DNA from: Bacteriovoracaceae bacterium UBA4096
GTDB lineage: Bacteria > Bdellovibrionota > Bacteriovoracia > Bacteriovoracales > Bacteriovoracaceae
Length of the DNA stretch: 55,322 bases
NCBI GenBank assembly: GCA_002381945.1
Contig: DFXY01000052.1
Location: 81,896 to 137,217, forward strand
Direction: 5' to 3'
The position numbers and the translations under genes are program-made. Below, piece by piece: positions 8,432-20,900 of this stretch. The notes below the pieces were generated by a model. It searched no databases, was not told the origin of the DNA, and saw nothing but the letters and a program-made list of their open reading frames with translations. Numbering within the stretch: the stretch's first letter is position 1; each line of letters begins with the position of its first letter.

Positions 8432-8728
8432 ATGTTTGAAAATAATCAGCTAAAATATGAACAGCTTGAAAAGGCAGTAAAAAAGAACTGGCCTGAGATC
8501 ACTGATGAAGAATTTTCAATGACTAAGGGGGATCTCCATAAAATCCTGATTCTGGTGACTGAAAAAATTCATATCCCCACAGATATGGTGCTTAAACAAA
8601 TCAGGAATTCTATCAATGAGCATGATCTGGACTTACCATTAAAAGAAACGCCCAGTGGAATCATTGATCCCCAAGAGCCCGAGAACAAGGAGTGGCGCGC
8701 TCGAGAATCTCAAAATAATCAGGGATGA
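8432..8728 (+). CDS. CsbD-like small stress protein
   Basis: A 98-residue soluble protein with a good SD (AAGGAGG, 8421-8427). Residues 8-50 match the CsbD pattern of a short helix, tryptophan, 'lTdeel.. GD...L' and a second helix: YEQLEKAVKKNWPEITDEEF, then TKGDLHKIL and a final turn. CsbD proteins are small general-stress proteins of unknown biochemistry. The C-terminal half is acidic and polar and lies outside the family. Its position right after an RsbRD-type kinase supports a stress regulon. The similarity is short, so the family call is moderate. Confidence 0.6.
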   Translation: MFENNQLKYEQLEKAVKKNWPEITDEEFSMTKGDLHKILILVTEKIHIPTDMVLKQIRNSINEHDLDLPLKETPSGIIDPQEPENKEWRARESQNNQG

Positions 8729-8803
8729 TCTTGACTCAATCTTAATGCTTTTTGCCAGTTGATTATGATATTCAGCCACTTAAATCAAACCAAAGGTGGC
8801 CAT

Positions 8804-9112
8804 ATGAAATTTTTCATTGTTCTTTCAATGCTTTTTTCAATGTGTAGTTTTGCTTGTTCAACTTACGAAGCCCAGTTTTCCAGCGTCGTCAAACAAGTTG
8901 TTACTAATGTTGATGACCCTTATTCTTGTTTGATCAAATTGGATATTAACCTTTCTCAGGCAGGTCAAAGCTGGCGACCTCATATGATGTGCCCACTTGA
9001 TGTTGAGTTCGTGTTTGATCAATATATCTCGGTAAAACATTGTGCTTTCAAAACCGGAGACAAGATCTCTGGATACTTACTCAAAACAGAAAACGGTTTA
9101 GAACTGGAATAA
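8804..9112 (+). CDS. Small exported cysteine-containing protein
   Basis: A 102-residue protein from ATG 8804, which has AAGGTGG upstream. The longer frame beginning at TTG 8759 has no signal-like start. MKFFIVLSMLFSMCSFA is a signal peptide cut after SFA, leaving an N-terminal Cys; an atypical lipobox SFAC is an alternative. The mature chain is short, with cysteines in YSCLIK, MMCPLD and KHCAF, and a predicted beta-rich composition. No family recognised. Confidence 0.7.
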   Translation: MKFFIVLSMLFSMCSFACSTYEAQFSSVVKQVVTNVDDPYSCLIKLDINLSQAGQSWRPHMMCPLDVEFVFDQYISVKHCAFKTGDKISGYLLKTENGLELE

Positions 9113-9120
9113 TTAATTTA

Positions 9121-9149
9121 CCTGGGACTACAGTTCAATGTGTCCCAGG
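9121..9149. terminator. Stem-loop between convergent genes
   Basis: CCTGGGAC (9121-9128) pairs with GTCCCAGG (9142-9149), a perfect 8-bp GC-rich stem with a 13-nt loop. It overlaps the stop codon of the minus-strand gene, and a T-rich ATACTTTTCTTC follows on the plus strand. Likely a shared terminator. Confidence 0.5.
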
Positions 9150-10249
9150 ATACTTTTCTTCGATGGGTCTATGACCGCTTTTTTCGTTTTCTTATGAATT
9201 GGGCCCGCTAGGCCAAAGTCATTATCATTCACAAAAAAAAGCGTACCCCTTTCAGTCAAGGCAAGCCCTTCCACCTTATCAGCGAAGTCATACCCAATTT
9301 TCACCAGATCTATAAGAAGTCTTTTTCGGAGTAGTTTCTCATTTGTTATTTTAACTTCAAAAACTTTATGAAAACTTTCTGGACCGACTTCACTATTTTG
9401 TTCCAAAACCAGCAAACGATCTCCTTTAAAGACCATATCCCCAATTTTATCTGCTTCTTTATCCATTGGATAAAAGAGCACCTTACTCACAACTTCCATT
9501 TCCGGATCAAACTCTATAATAATAGTCTTTTTACCATCTTCTGCCAGAGGAGTTTGCAGACCGGCGTAAAGCTTATTTTTAGAGCAGGCAATGCCTTCAA
9601 ATCCACGATTAAGTTTCCGCCTCATCAAAGCTTCTGGCAGCACTTCTCTTAAAGTTTCACTTTGTTTTCCAAAGTACCCTTTAGGCAAATATCTTTTAAT
9701 CAACCTTCCCTTTTGATCGAACTTCAAGATTGATGGGCCATACTCCTCTACCATCCACAAGTGATCACCTTGCTTACATAGTCCTTCCGGATCAATTCCC
9801 ATAGGATCGAAGGCGAGCTTAATATTTCCCATCGTCACTGGAGTCTCATCACCTGTGCGATTTTTCTTCGCAGGTAGATTTGGGAGCCCTGTAATTGCTC
9901 TCCCGTTAGGTAAAGTTAATCCAATTTCTTCTTTGTACTGAATTTTATTCTTCTTGGGGTTATAGACAAATTTAATCCAACGCGGCTGGTAGCTAGGTTC
10001 AACGAAAGGTCGATGAATCAGTCCGGTGTTTTTATCCTTAAAACTATCTGCATTAGGACCCCGGTCCGAATGTGTCCAGAAAATTAACTCTCCGTCAGAA
10101 TTAACTCCTTCATAAAAGAGTCCTGAGAAAGCTTCTGTTTTTCCTGATGGGAAGCTGGTTAATATTAATTTTGGCACAGACTTATGACTGCACCCGTGGA
10201 TCATCAAAATAATAACAAGCCAGATTGAAGCTCTTAAAATTATTCGCAT
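9128..10249 (-). CDS. Esterase-like / phytase-like beta-propeller lipoprotein
   Basis: A 373-residue lipoprotein: MRIILRASIWLVIILMIHGC gives a signal ending in IHGC. The mature part resembles the 'esterase-like activity of phytase' family, recognisable by SGLFYEG near the start, THSDRGPNAD, DPEGLCKQGDHLWMVEEYG, GFEGIACS, VEGLALTERG and FVNDNDFG, one per blade of a propeller. Members are secreted and bind calcium through Asp-rich loops. The true substrate is not known and phytase activity should not be assumed. It lies 44 bp downstream of mscS on the same strand and may be read through from it. Confidence 0.82.
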   Translation of the reverse strand: MRIILRASIWLVIILMIHGCSHKSVPKLILTSFPSGKTEAFSGLFYEGVNSDGELIFWTHSDRGPNADSFKDKNTGLIHRPFVEPSYQPRWIKFVYNPKKNKIQYKEEIGLTLPNGRAITGLPNLPAKKNRTGDETPVTMGNIKLAFDPMGIDPEGLCKQGDHLWMVEEYGPSILKFDQKGRLIKRYLPKGYFGKQSETLREVLPEALMRRKLNRGFEGIACSKNKLYAGLQTPLAEDGKKTIIIEFDPEMEVVSKVLFYPMDKEADKIGDMVFKGDRLLVLEQNSEVGPESFHKVFEVKITNEKLLRKRLLIDLVKIGYDFADKVEGLALTERGTLFFVNDNDFGLAGPIHKKTKKAVIDPSKKSILGHIEL

Positions 10250-10263
10250 TTCATTTCACCCAT

Positions 10264-10290
10264 AAAAAAAATTAGATAATGGAATTATTA
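10264..10290 (-). terminator. Weak AT-rich hairpin with T8 after mscS
   Basis: On the minus strand, ATAAT and ATTAT can pair around AATTCC and are followed shortly by eight T. The stem is only AT pairs, so it may act as an attenuating rather than full terminator between mscS and the esterase-like gene. Confidence 0.3.
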
Positions 10291-10293
10291 TAC

Positions 10294-11253
10294 TCAATGT
10301 TTAGGAAAATGAGGATGTTCTTGATGTAAATCGAAATGGGGAAAATTTCTACCGGGAATTTGAAATTCCACATGCACTGGGTATGCTGCAGTAATGGCAT
10401 TCGCTTCAAAGGCATCCTTCAATCGCAAAATTATATCATTGAGAGCTATCAAATAACTGGTGGGATCTGATTTTTCAATCCACACCAATGCCCGAAAGGT
10501 CGTCACACTGTCCACAACTGATCTATAATAGACTTCTGGCTTGAGATCAAGCACTCTTCCCTCTACGCCCTCCAGGGCATCTAAAGCGATATTGCGGGCC
10601 TTTCTTAAATCTTGTCCATAATAAACTCCAATATCAAGTTCAACTCGTCTTTGGGGAATAAAAGTTAAATTAGTCACGGCCGAAGTGAACATGTCTTTAT
10701 TGGGTATCATGACGTCCATGCCATCAACGGTCATAATTCGGGTGGTCCTTAAGTCAACATCATGAATTTCACCTTCATAACCTTTCACTTTGACGATATC
10801 ACCAATTTTAAAGGGCTTTCTAAATGCAATAAAAACTCCCGATAAAAAATTTGAAGCAATTTCCTGGAAAGCAAAACCAATCGCAAGACCCACTACTCCA
10901 GCACCGGCCAGCAAAGAGGTCACAGTTTTATGCAAATTCAAAATTCCTAATGCTATAAAGAAGCCAGACAAAACAGTGATCCCTTGAAAAACACCCGCTA
11001 AAAGATGGGCCACGGGAATGTTCAATGAAAAACGTAGAACTAAATGGGAAACACTAGTGCGGACTACTTTTGCCAGATACCAAAAAGCGACAGCAACAAT
11101 AGCGGCCGCAACCACATTAGGCAGTGAGGCAACAAACCCCAAGAACCAACTTTCAAGAGTGTCATAAAGAATATTCAGAATTTCATTGTAGTCAAAATTC
11201 ATAATGAAAATCATAGCAAAAAAATCCGCCCCCCCCACTTGGCGATCCGTCAT
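10294..11253 (-). CDS. Small-conductance mechanosensitive channel, MscS family
   Basis: A channel that opens under membrane tension to release solutes after hypo-osmotic shock. Three hydrophobic helices come first. The pore helix is recognisable by its Gly/Ala pattern (AGAGVVGLAIGFAFQ), then SNFLSGVFI and RKPFKIGD, the beta domain and the characteristic TVDGMDVMIPNKD with TNLT. At up to 319 residues it is the short MscS type. The start is uncertain: ATG 11253 lacks an SD and would encode a G8 and a T7 tract, while ATG 11214 and ATG 11202 begin closer to the first helix. It is divergent from an osmC-type gene. Confidence 0.9.
   Translation of the reverse strand: MTDRQVGGADFFAMIFIMNFDYNEILNILYDTLESWFLGFVASLPNVVAAAIVAVAFWYLAKVVRTSVSHLVLRFSLNIPVAHLLAGVFQGITVLSGFFIALGILNLHKTVTSLLAGAGVVGLAIGFAFQEIASNFLSGVFIAFRKPFKIGDIVKVKGYEGEIHDVDLRTTRIMTVDGMDVMIPNKDMFTSAVTNLTFIPQRRVELDIGVYYGQDLRKARNIALDALEGVEGRVLDLKPEVYYRSVVDSVTTFRALVWIEKSDPTSYLIALNDIILRLKDAFEANAITAAYPVHVEFQIPGRNFPHFDLHQEHPHFPKH
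11218..11236. repeat. Adjacent homopolymer tracts (A7 and C8) near the mscS start
   Basis: A7 at 11218-11224 and C8 at 11229-11236 read as G8...T7 on the mscS strand. They sit either in the first codons or in the leader of mscS, and within the mscS/osmC divergent region. Such tracts can slip. Confidence 0.5.
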
Positions 11254-11310
11254 GATGACTCTGGCACCAAGCTTGCTAGTTAAAAAATCATGATCAATAA
11301 AGGAGTCATT

Positions 11311-11745
11311 ATGAAAAGATCAGGAACTTCACACTGGCAAGGTAATCTCAAGCAAGGAAATGGAACACTGAGTACTGAGAGCGGAGTGTTGGATAAAGTA
11401 CCTTATTCGTTTGCAAAAAGATTTGAGAATGAACGAGGTACTAATCCAGAAGAACTGATTGGAGCTGCCCACTCAGGTTGTTTTGCGATGGCCCTGGCAG
11501 GAGAATTAGAAAAGAAAAAATTAAGAGCTGAATCAATTGATGTTAAGGCAGAAGTCACATTGGAAGATTTAAAGATCTCTGCTGTTCATTTGTCAGTTAC
11601 TCTTAATGTACCCGGTGCAAATAAAAATCAAATTGATGAGGCCACTCAGATCGCAAAAAATAATTGCCCGGTTTCACGACTTTTAAAAGCAGAAATAACC
11701 ATGGAAGTTGATCTTCTATCATCGACTCCCGAAATGACCATGTGA
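11311..11745 (+). CDS. OsmC-family peroxiredoxin
   Basis: A 144-residue OsmC-type thiol peroxidase that reduces organic hydroperoxides. Start ATG 11311 follows AAAGGAG at good spacing; the in-frame ATG 21 nt earlier lies before that SD. It begins in the OsmC manner (HWQGNLKQGNGTLSTESG). The two reactive cysteines are in AHSGCFAMAL and NCPVSRLL, and NPEELIGAAH is a family signature. Divergence from mscS suggests a joint osmotic/oxidative stress region, which is inference. Confidence 0.92.
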   Translation: MKRSGTSHWQGNLKQGNGTLSTESGVLDKVPYSFAKRFENERGTNPEELIGAAHSGCFAMALAGELEKKKLRAESIDVKAEVTLEDLKISAVHLSVTLNVPGANKNQIDEATQIAKNNCPVSRLLKAEITMEVDLLSSTPEMTM

Positions 11746-11790
11746 TAAGCCTACAACAAAATTAGTTGACCATTAAAATCTTCTTCTCTT

Positions 11791-11817
11791 ATTTCAAGCC
11801 TTATAAAGGCTTGAAAT
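11791..11817. terminator. Perfect 12-bp stem-loop after osmC
   Basis: ATTTCAAGCCTT (11791-11802) pairs with AAGGCTTGAAAT (11806-11817) around a 3-nt loop. It lies 45 bp after the osmC stop and 147 bp before the giant gene. No T run follows directly, so it may end transcription inefficiently or stabilise a 3' end. Confidence 0.5.
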
Positions 11818-11964
11818 CCCATTACCAATCTAGGTATTTTTTTCCGAAAATTCCCCACCCAAACTTAAGCTAAGTCACTGAAAAGAAATCTCCCAAAGTG
11901 CCGATAAGCCTTTATGAAAAACTTGTTTATTAAAAGTTTGGAGAGGAAGCGTAATTAAATAAAT

Positions 11965-14900
11965 ATGAAATATATTTTAATTATTCTCACATTATTGAGT
12001 CTTTTAGCGGGATGTAATGAAGGTCCTGCTGTAAAAGCTACCGGCTCACAGGCCAGTGAAGCTCCATCTGATAATTTCCAAAACAATGCACCATCTACTT
12101 TTAACATACTCTCTGCTACTGCTGCGAATACGGCTGCGGCCATTTCATGGTCCACAAGCTCATACGCAGAATTTTACGAATTAAGATATCGGGCACACTC
12201 AACTAACGTGTCTAGCTCAGTTCAAGTCTATTCAACATCCTATGTTTTAACTGGTTTAACGAATGGGGAAACTTATTCAGTAGTTGTTATTGCAAAAAAT
12301 TCAAATGGTCAGGCACAGTCAAATTCAGTTCAGGTTTCACCTGCTCAAGCAGTTCCCCTCGCACCTGTGGCCCAGAATCTTTCTGTATCAATTAGCGAGG
12401 ACACTGAAAGACTTATCAAACTTAATTACACCGATGATAATGGGGATCTTGCGACTTCATGTACTGTTTCAAATTTAACCAATGTCACACTGACTCAGCC
12501 CTGTACCTGTACACTGGGTATTTGTAAAATTGGCATTAAAGCTTTGCCAGAATACTTCGGTCCAGCGAGTTTCAATTTCAATGTGACTAATAGTCTGACT
12601 TCAAATACGGCATTAGCATCTTTGATAGTCACTCCAGTGAATGATTCTCCTGTCGCCTATACAATTACACCTGCCAATATAAGCATTGGAGTAGAAAGCA
12701 CCATTTCATTGCCTTATACCGATATCGATAATGATCTCGCTTCTCAGTGTTTTGTTTCAAATGTTTCCAATGCATCAGTGACAACCGCCTGCTCATGTGG
12801 TGGTGGGGCCTGTACGGTGGGAATCACTAGTTATACTTATGGAACTGGTATTGCTCAGTTTAGCTATGAAGTGATAGCGAACTCTTCCATCTCAAACCTG
12901 GGCTCAGCTACCCTTTCTTTAACCGCTCGTCCAATTCTCAGTTATGCTGCGGCCCTTGGGACAACGATCGGTCTTGGAAGTAGTTTCAATGTCGCGCCAA
13001 CTCTAATCATTGCTAATGGACCGGCCATTAGCAGTTGTACCAGTTCTCCTGCACTTCCTGCAGGGATCACGATTAATCCAACCACCTGTGTAATTAGCGG
13101 AACACCTTCGTCCACGATGGGAACAACTCATTATACAATTACTGCTACCAGTCCGTTGGGTTCATCCTTAGGTGCCACTGTCAGTCTTAGAGTGGTTCCA
13201 TCTGCTCCGGTTTTAAGTTATCTCGGAGCAACAGGAACAGTTGGAACAGTTGGAGTGGCCATGTCGGTTACACCTACAACTTTAATAACTAATGGAACGC
13301 CGATTACAGGTTGTACCGTTACACCTGCTCTGCCTTCCTGGGCAACACTGCATCCTGGAACTTGTGTTATCTCAGGGACTCCAACTTCGGCTTTAAGTAT
13401 TACTAACTATGTTGTTACTGCAAATAATGCTGCTGGTTCATCAACGGGGGCCACAGTCACCTTAAGTGCCAATGCAGCTCCTCCAACTATTAGTTATTCC
13501 ACCTCCACTGGGAAAACAGTGGTTCTAGGCAACGCTTTAAGTGTCGTGCCATCAACTCTTACCGCAAATGGTTCGGCCATTACAAGTTGCTCCAGCACGC
13601 CATCACTTCCAGTTTGGGCCACTCTGAATCCTGCAACTTGTAGAATTTCAGGAACACCGACAACTATTTTAAGTGCCACAACTTATAGTATTACAGCTAC
13701 CAATGCGATGGGATCATCAAGTGCCAATGTCACTTTGACGGTGAATCCCGCAGTTCCAACTCTTAGTTATGTCGGCTCACTCGGAACTCATGGTGCCGTT
13801 GGTGTACCAATGTCAGTCATTCCGACAATTGTCAGTGCCAATGGATCAGCTATCTCTAGTTGTACGAGTACTCCAGGCCTTCCAGCATGGGCCGTATTAA
13901 ACCCAAATACGTGTCGGATCACTGGTACGCCAACGGCTGTTTCAGTCGCAACGACTTATACTATCCGTGCAACGAATACTGCCGGTACTTCAATTGGTGC
14001 CAATGTTACTTTAAGTGTAGGAGCTTCTGCTCCAATTATTAGCTATATCGGGGCCACAGGAACCATTGGTTCTTTCGGTGTTCCGATGAGTGTGGCCCCT
14101 ACAACTTTGATAGACAATGGTGCCGCTGTTAGCAGCTGTACTGTCACTCCAAGTCTTCCTTATTGGGCCACCATAAACCCGAACACTTGTGTTATTTCAG
14201 GAACACCTGCCACAACATTACCTTCAACCACATACAGTGTACGCGCTCTAAACTCCGCCGGTCTCTCGGTCGCGGCAAGTGTAACTTTAAGAGTGAATGC
14301 TCTGGCACCCGTCATTAATTACGCCGGTGCAAGTGGAACTTCAGGAACCTTCGGTGTGGCAATGACTGTGACACCTACGACTCTAAATAATAAAGGTGCC
14401 ACAATTTCAAGCTGTACCAGTTCACCGGCCCTGCCAGCATGGGCCAGCATCAACGCCACGACCTGCGTGATCTCGGGTACACCGAACAATTCTCTTTCTA
14501 ATACAACTTATACAATCACGGCAGTTAACTCCGCTGGGTCATCATCAACCACCGTTACACTGGGAGTCTCGGCTAAAGTTCCTACTTTAAGTTACATTGG
14601 ATCAACTGGTACCACCGGTTATTTGAATAATCCAATGAGCATTACTCCAACGACATTAAACGCTAACGGCTCCATCATTAATGGCTGTACAGCTTCTCCT
14701 GCACTTCCAAGCTGGGCAACTTTGAATCCGAATACTTGTGCAATCACAGGAACACCGGATGCAGAAAGTAATTCAACCTATATCATTACCGCTTCTAACC
14801 TGATTGGTAACTCCAGTGGTGCCGTGGTTTCAATAGAAGTTAAGTTTGTAGCAGCTCCCACTGTGAGTTATGTTGGAGCGACAGGGACTATTGGGACTTA

Positions 14901-17900
14901 TGGTTCTCCCATGGTAGTAACACCAACCACTCTTAATCCAAACGGATCATCAATATCGACTTGTTACAGTTCACCAATGTTGCCAGCTTGGGCAACACTT
15001 AATCTTACAACTTGTGCCATTACTGGGACGCCAAATACACTCTTACCGGCCACAACTTTTACCATCACAGCAACCAATGCCATTGGTTCAAGTTCAACGA
15101 CGGTTTCCCTTACAGTGAATCCGGCAGTTCCAACTCTTAGTTATGCCGGCGCTACTGGTAAGACTGGTAGTTTTGGTTCTCCTATGTCGATTACACCGAC
15201 AACTCGTTCAAGTAATGGTGCTTCCATTACGAGTTGTACGGCTTCACCGGCATTACCTGCCGGTTTAACGATTAACCCAACCACTTGTGTGATCTCCGGC
15301 ACACCTACCGTGGCTGCGGCGGCAACGACCTATACCATCACAGCAACTAACTCAGCAGGCCCTTCAACTGGTTCAACGCTGATTATTACAGTTAATCCAA
15401 TTGCCCCAACATTAAGTTATGCTGGTGCCAGTGGAACAACTGGAACCTATGGTTCGGCCATGTCAGTAAGTCCGACTACCATCGCGGCCAATGGTGCTAC
15501 CATTTCTAGCTGTACCAGTTCACCGGGTCTACCAGCATGGGCGACTCTTAACTCTTCAACCTGTACGATCACTGGTACACCAAATGCGGTTTTAGCTGCC
15601 ACAACCTATTCTATTACTGCAACTAACTCAGCAGGCACTTCAGCGGCTGCGAGTGTAACCTTATCAGTCAATGCAACAACTCCAAGCTTAAGTTACTCGG
15701 GTGCCATCGGAACAACCGGTGCTATTGGTTATGCCATGACAGTCACTCCGACGACATTATCTGACAATGGTTCACCAATTAGTAGTTGTGCCATTTCTCC
15801 GGGACTTCCAGGTTGGGCTTCATTAAATCTTCTAACTTGTGTGATCTCGGGTACACCAAACGCCACATTACCTTCGACTACATTTACAGTGACAGCGACT
15901 AACGGGCTGGGAGCTTCTACTCCAGCGACAGTCACATTAGCAGTACAAAACCTGGCACCACCGACACTAAGTTATTCTGGAGCAACTGGAACAACAGGAA
16001 CATTTAATATTCCTATGACAGTGACGCCTACTACTCTCATTGATAATGGGGCCGCAGTTACAACTTGTACTGCTTCTCCCGGACTTCCAGTTTGGGCCAC
16101 TTTGAATGCTAGTACATGTGTCATTACCGGAACCCCGACTCAAGCATTAAGTCCTACCGTATTTACAATTACGGCAGGTAACACTCAGGGATTCTCAACG
16201 GGAGCGTCGGTTACTTTGAGCGTGAACGCTGTTGTCCCTGATATTAGTTATAGCGGAGCTACCGGGACGCTCGGAAACTTTGGAGTGGCGATGTCTGTTG
16301 CGCCAACCACTTTAAATGCAAATGGAGCGGCGATCTCAGCTTGTACTGCATCTCCCGGACTTCCAGGATGGGCAACACTTAATCCTTTAACTTGTGTCAT
16401 CACAGGAACGCCAAATGCAACTCTTCCGGCGACAGCTTATACTATAACAGCAACAAACTCTGCCGGTACTTCTACAGGTGCCACAGTCACTCTCACAGTA
16501 AATGCTGCTGTTCCGACGATCAGTTTTGCAGGTGCCACTGGCACCAGTGGACTCTATGGCAATGCCATGTCGATCACGCCAACAACTTTGAATGATAATG
16601 GTGATCCGGTAAATAATTGTACTGTCTCTCCTCCTCTTCCTGGATGGGCCACACTTAATCCTTTAACCTGTGCCATTACTGGTACCCCAACATCAGCTCA
16701 AGCAAGTACTGCTTACACTATTACTGCTCACAACAATTCGGGTCCTTCATCCGGTGCTGTCGTTAATATCACTGTTGGGGCCAAGGCACCGACTTTAAGT
16801 TATGTCGGTTCAACCGGAACCAACGGCGGTATTGGTGGAGCGATGTTAGTGACACCATCCACTTTTAATAATGGTGGGGCGGCCCTCACACAATGTAATG
16901 TGACTCCGGCATTACCTCTGTGGGCGAATTTAAATTCTTCAAATTGTGTGATCTCAGGTACGCCGGACGCGCCACTACCGACAACCACATATTCAATAAC
17001 CGCTGTTAACCCAATGGGATCATCAGCAGTAGCTCAAGTTACACTCTCCGTAGACTCGGATGCACCGACACTTAGTTATGTAGGTTCTCTCGGAACAAAT
17101 GGAACTTTTGGCGTTCCGATGAACGTCACACCATCAGCTTTTAATGACAACGGAATTGCCATCGTCAGCTGTACCAGCACTCCGGCACTTCCTGTATGGG
17201 CCGCTTTAAGTCCAACCAACTGTTCGATTACTGGAACTCCTGACGAAGCTTCCATGGCAACTATCTACACAATTAAGGCAACTAACAGTTCAGGTAATTT
17301 TACAGATGCCACGGTAACTATCAGTGTTGCGGCTTCAGCTCCGCTACTCAGTTACTCGGGAGCTGATGCTCACGGTGAAACGATTGGCGTTCCAATGACT
17401 GTTACACCTACCATTTTAAATGATCAGGGAAGTGTCATTCAAGCTTGTACCGCCGATCCTATTCTTCCTGGTTGGGCAAGCATCAATGCAACAACTTGTG
17501 TAATCACTGGTACGCCTCCAGGAAATTATAAAGCGGCCCACTTAATCACTGTCACCAACTCTATTGGTTCCGCTTCCTATAACCTTCTTCTTACAGCTGG
17601 CCAACAAGTACCGGTTCTGAGCTATTCGGGTTCAACGGGAACGACGATTAATTATACTGGTAGTTTGAATGTCATTCCAACCACACTGGAAAAGTTTGGC
17701 GAAAATCTCATGTCATGTACTGCTTCACCAGCTCTCCCGGCTTGGATAACACTCGATGCTGCAACTTGTACGCTCACTGGTACTCCCAATGCATCTCTTC
17801 CAATGACGACTTACACGATTACCGCCGAAAATTCAGTGGGATTTTCCACAGGGGCAACTCTTACTCTTACAGTCAATGCTGAAGTTCCGGTGATTAGTTA

Positions 17901-20900
17901 TGCCGGTGCCTCGGTTAGTGGAGATATAGGAGTCCCAATGACTGTGACTCCAACCACACTCATCGCTAATGGTGATCCTATCAATGGCTGTACGTCCTCA
18001 CCTGCTCTTCCTGCATGGCTATCACTTGATATTAATACTTGTGTGATTACCGGAACGCCATCAGGCGCTCTACCGGCAACAACCTTTAACATTACAGCTA
18101 CGAATAACATTGGTGATTCAGTATCGACGCCCGTCACGATTTCAGTGGATCAAGCGGTTCCAGTTATCAGTTATGCTGGGGCCACAGGAACAACTGGCGG
18201 TATCAATCAAGCCATGACTGTGACTCCAACCACATTAAATGATAATGGAGACCCCATTCAATCTTGTACAGTGACGCCAGCTCTTCCAACTGGTTTATCA
18301 CTTAATAATATCACTTGTGTGATCTCGGGAACTCCAACTGTAACGAAGGCCGCAACTAACTACATTGTTACTGCGACTAACTCCGTTGGACCTTCAAATG
18401 GTGCTTATGTAACTCTTACTATAAACGCGACAGCTCCAACGTTAAGTTATGATGCTTCTCTTGGAACCAATGGAAATATCGGCGTTCCTATGTCGGTGTC
18501 GCCTTCAACATTAAATGATAACGGTTCCAACATCACTAACTGTACGACTTCACCAGCTCTTCCAACTGGATTATCGCTCAATCCTTCGAACTGCGCGATC
18601 ACAGGTACACCAAGCGTCGTAACAGTTGCTTCTATCTATACCATTTCTGTGACCAATTCTGCCGGTACAACTAATGCCAACGTAACATTAAGTGTAGGGG
18701 CTTCAGCACCACAAATTAGTTATGCTGGAGCAGCAGGAACCACAATTGGAATCAAAACGGCCTTAAGTGTGACTCCTACGACTTTAGATGATAACGGTGC
18801 TGCCATTGGTGGTTGTACTGCTTCTCCAGGTCTTCCTGTATGGGCCAGTATCCATCCTAATACTTGTGTAATTTCTGGTACACCTACTGATTCACTGGCA
18901 GCAACCACTTATAACATCACCGCAACGAACCCAGCTGGTTCAAATACAACCACAGTGGTTTTAACAGTTAATCCTGCTATTCCCGAAATTAGTTATGGTG
19001 GTGCTGCGATTTCTGCTGATATGGGGACGCCTGTTACCATCACACCGACCTCATTAGTCTCAAACGGTGCCACAGTCACTGAATGTATTATTTCTCCTAC
19101 TTTACCTGCTTGGGCAATTATTAATCATGCCACTTGTGAAATTACAGGTACCCCAGACCAATTCCAGGCGAATACTAATTACTCCGTTTCAGCAAAAAAT
19201 AGTGTCGGTGTCTCCTTAAGTGCCAGTTTCTCATTAGCAATTAATTCGGCTGCACCAACTTTAAGTTATGTTGGAGCTGCTGGAACTAACGGAACTTATG
19301 GTCTCATGATGACAGTGAATCCGACAGTCTTAACGGAAAACGGTTCAACTATCACTGGTTGTGCCAGTTCACCAATGCTTCCGACATGGGCTTCACTTAA
19401 TACTACTACTTGTGCCATTACCGGATTCCCGGATGCCAATTTACCACCAACCGTTTTCAACATCACTGTGACCAACGGAATTGGTTCGACCACTTCACCA
19501 GTGACTCTTTCAGTTGGAAATACCGTGCCAGATCTTAGCTTCTCAGGAGCAGCTGGAACCACCGGTAATATCGGTGTTGCCATGAATGTGGCACCGACAA
19601 GTTTGAATCAGAATGGATCAGCGATCAGTAATTGTACTTCAACTCCATCACTGCCAAGTGGGCTCATCATTAATGGGACGACCTGTGTGATTTCAGGAAC
19701 ACCAACTGGTTATCTCGCAGCGACTACTTTTAATATCACCGCTACCAACTCTTCCGGAACTTCCGCTGCCGCTCCGGTAATTCTTTCTGTTAATTCAACT
19801 GTGCCAACAATAAGTTATGCGGGAGCTTCAGGCACCAATGGAACAATTGGTGTATTGATGACGGTCAGTCCAACGACATTAAATGATAATGGTTCAAACA
19901 TTACTGCCTGTACCGCAACTCCAGGTCTTCCAGGTTGGGCGAGCATCAATGCCACCACTTGTGTGATTTCCGGAACGCCACCAAGTAATTCAAGCTCTGT
20001 CGTTTATACGATTACTGCAGAAAATGGACTAGGAACCTCTAGTGCAACCGTCACATTGTCGGTTGGTCAGTCTGTTCCTGATTTAAGTTATGTTGGATCT
20101 TTGGGAACCAATGCGGTTTTCGGAGCTCCAGTAACCATTCAACCAACAACATTAAATACCAATGGTTCTTCACTTATCAGTTGTACACCAACTCCAAGTC
20201 TTCCTTTATGGGCAACCCTCAATCAGGGAACTTGTACCATTACCGGAACACCGGATGCTGTTCAGCCGGCCACCATCTACTCAATCGTGGCCAAAAACGC
20301 TACGGGAGATTCAGCTGCTGCCAATGTCACAATCAGTGTCAGCGCTTCCGCTCCTGAACTAAGCTACACCGGTGCTGCCGGAACAAATGGAGATATTGGA
20401 TTTCCAATGACTGTGAATCCAACCTTACTTAATGATCACGGCGCTGCCATTGAAACTTGTACCATTTCTCCTGCTCTTCCTTTGTGGGCGAGCATCAATG
20501 GTACTACTTGCGTGATCTCAGGAACTCCTGATGCTAATTTACCGGCCACAACTTATAATGTGACAGTTGGCAATAATGTCGGAAGTTTTGTGGCCTCGGT
20601 TACATTATCGGCCGGAGTTGCAGTGCCTAATCTGAGTTATGCGGGAGCTGCCGGAACGACTGTTGAAATTGATACGGCCATGCTGGTAACCCCAACAACT
20701 CTTGAAACTAATGGTTCAGCTATTAGTCAGTGTACGGCCACACCAGGTCTTCCTCTGTGGGCCACTTTAAATCAAACAACCTGTGAAATATCCGGTGTGC
20801 CAGATGCTCAGATGAGTGCCACCACTTATAGTATTGTGGCGAAGAATGATTCAGGTGATTCAGCTGCGGCCAGTGTGACTCTGACCGTGACCGCTGGAGT

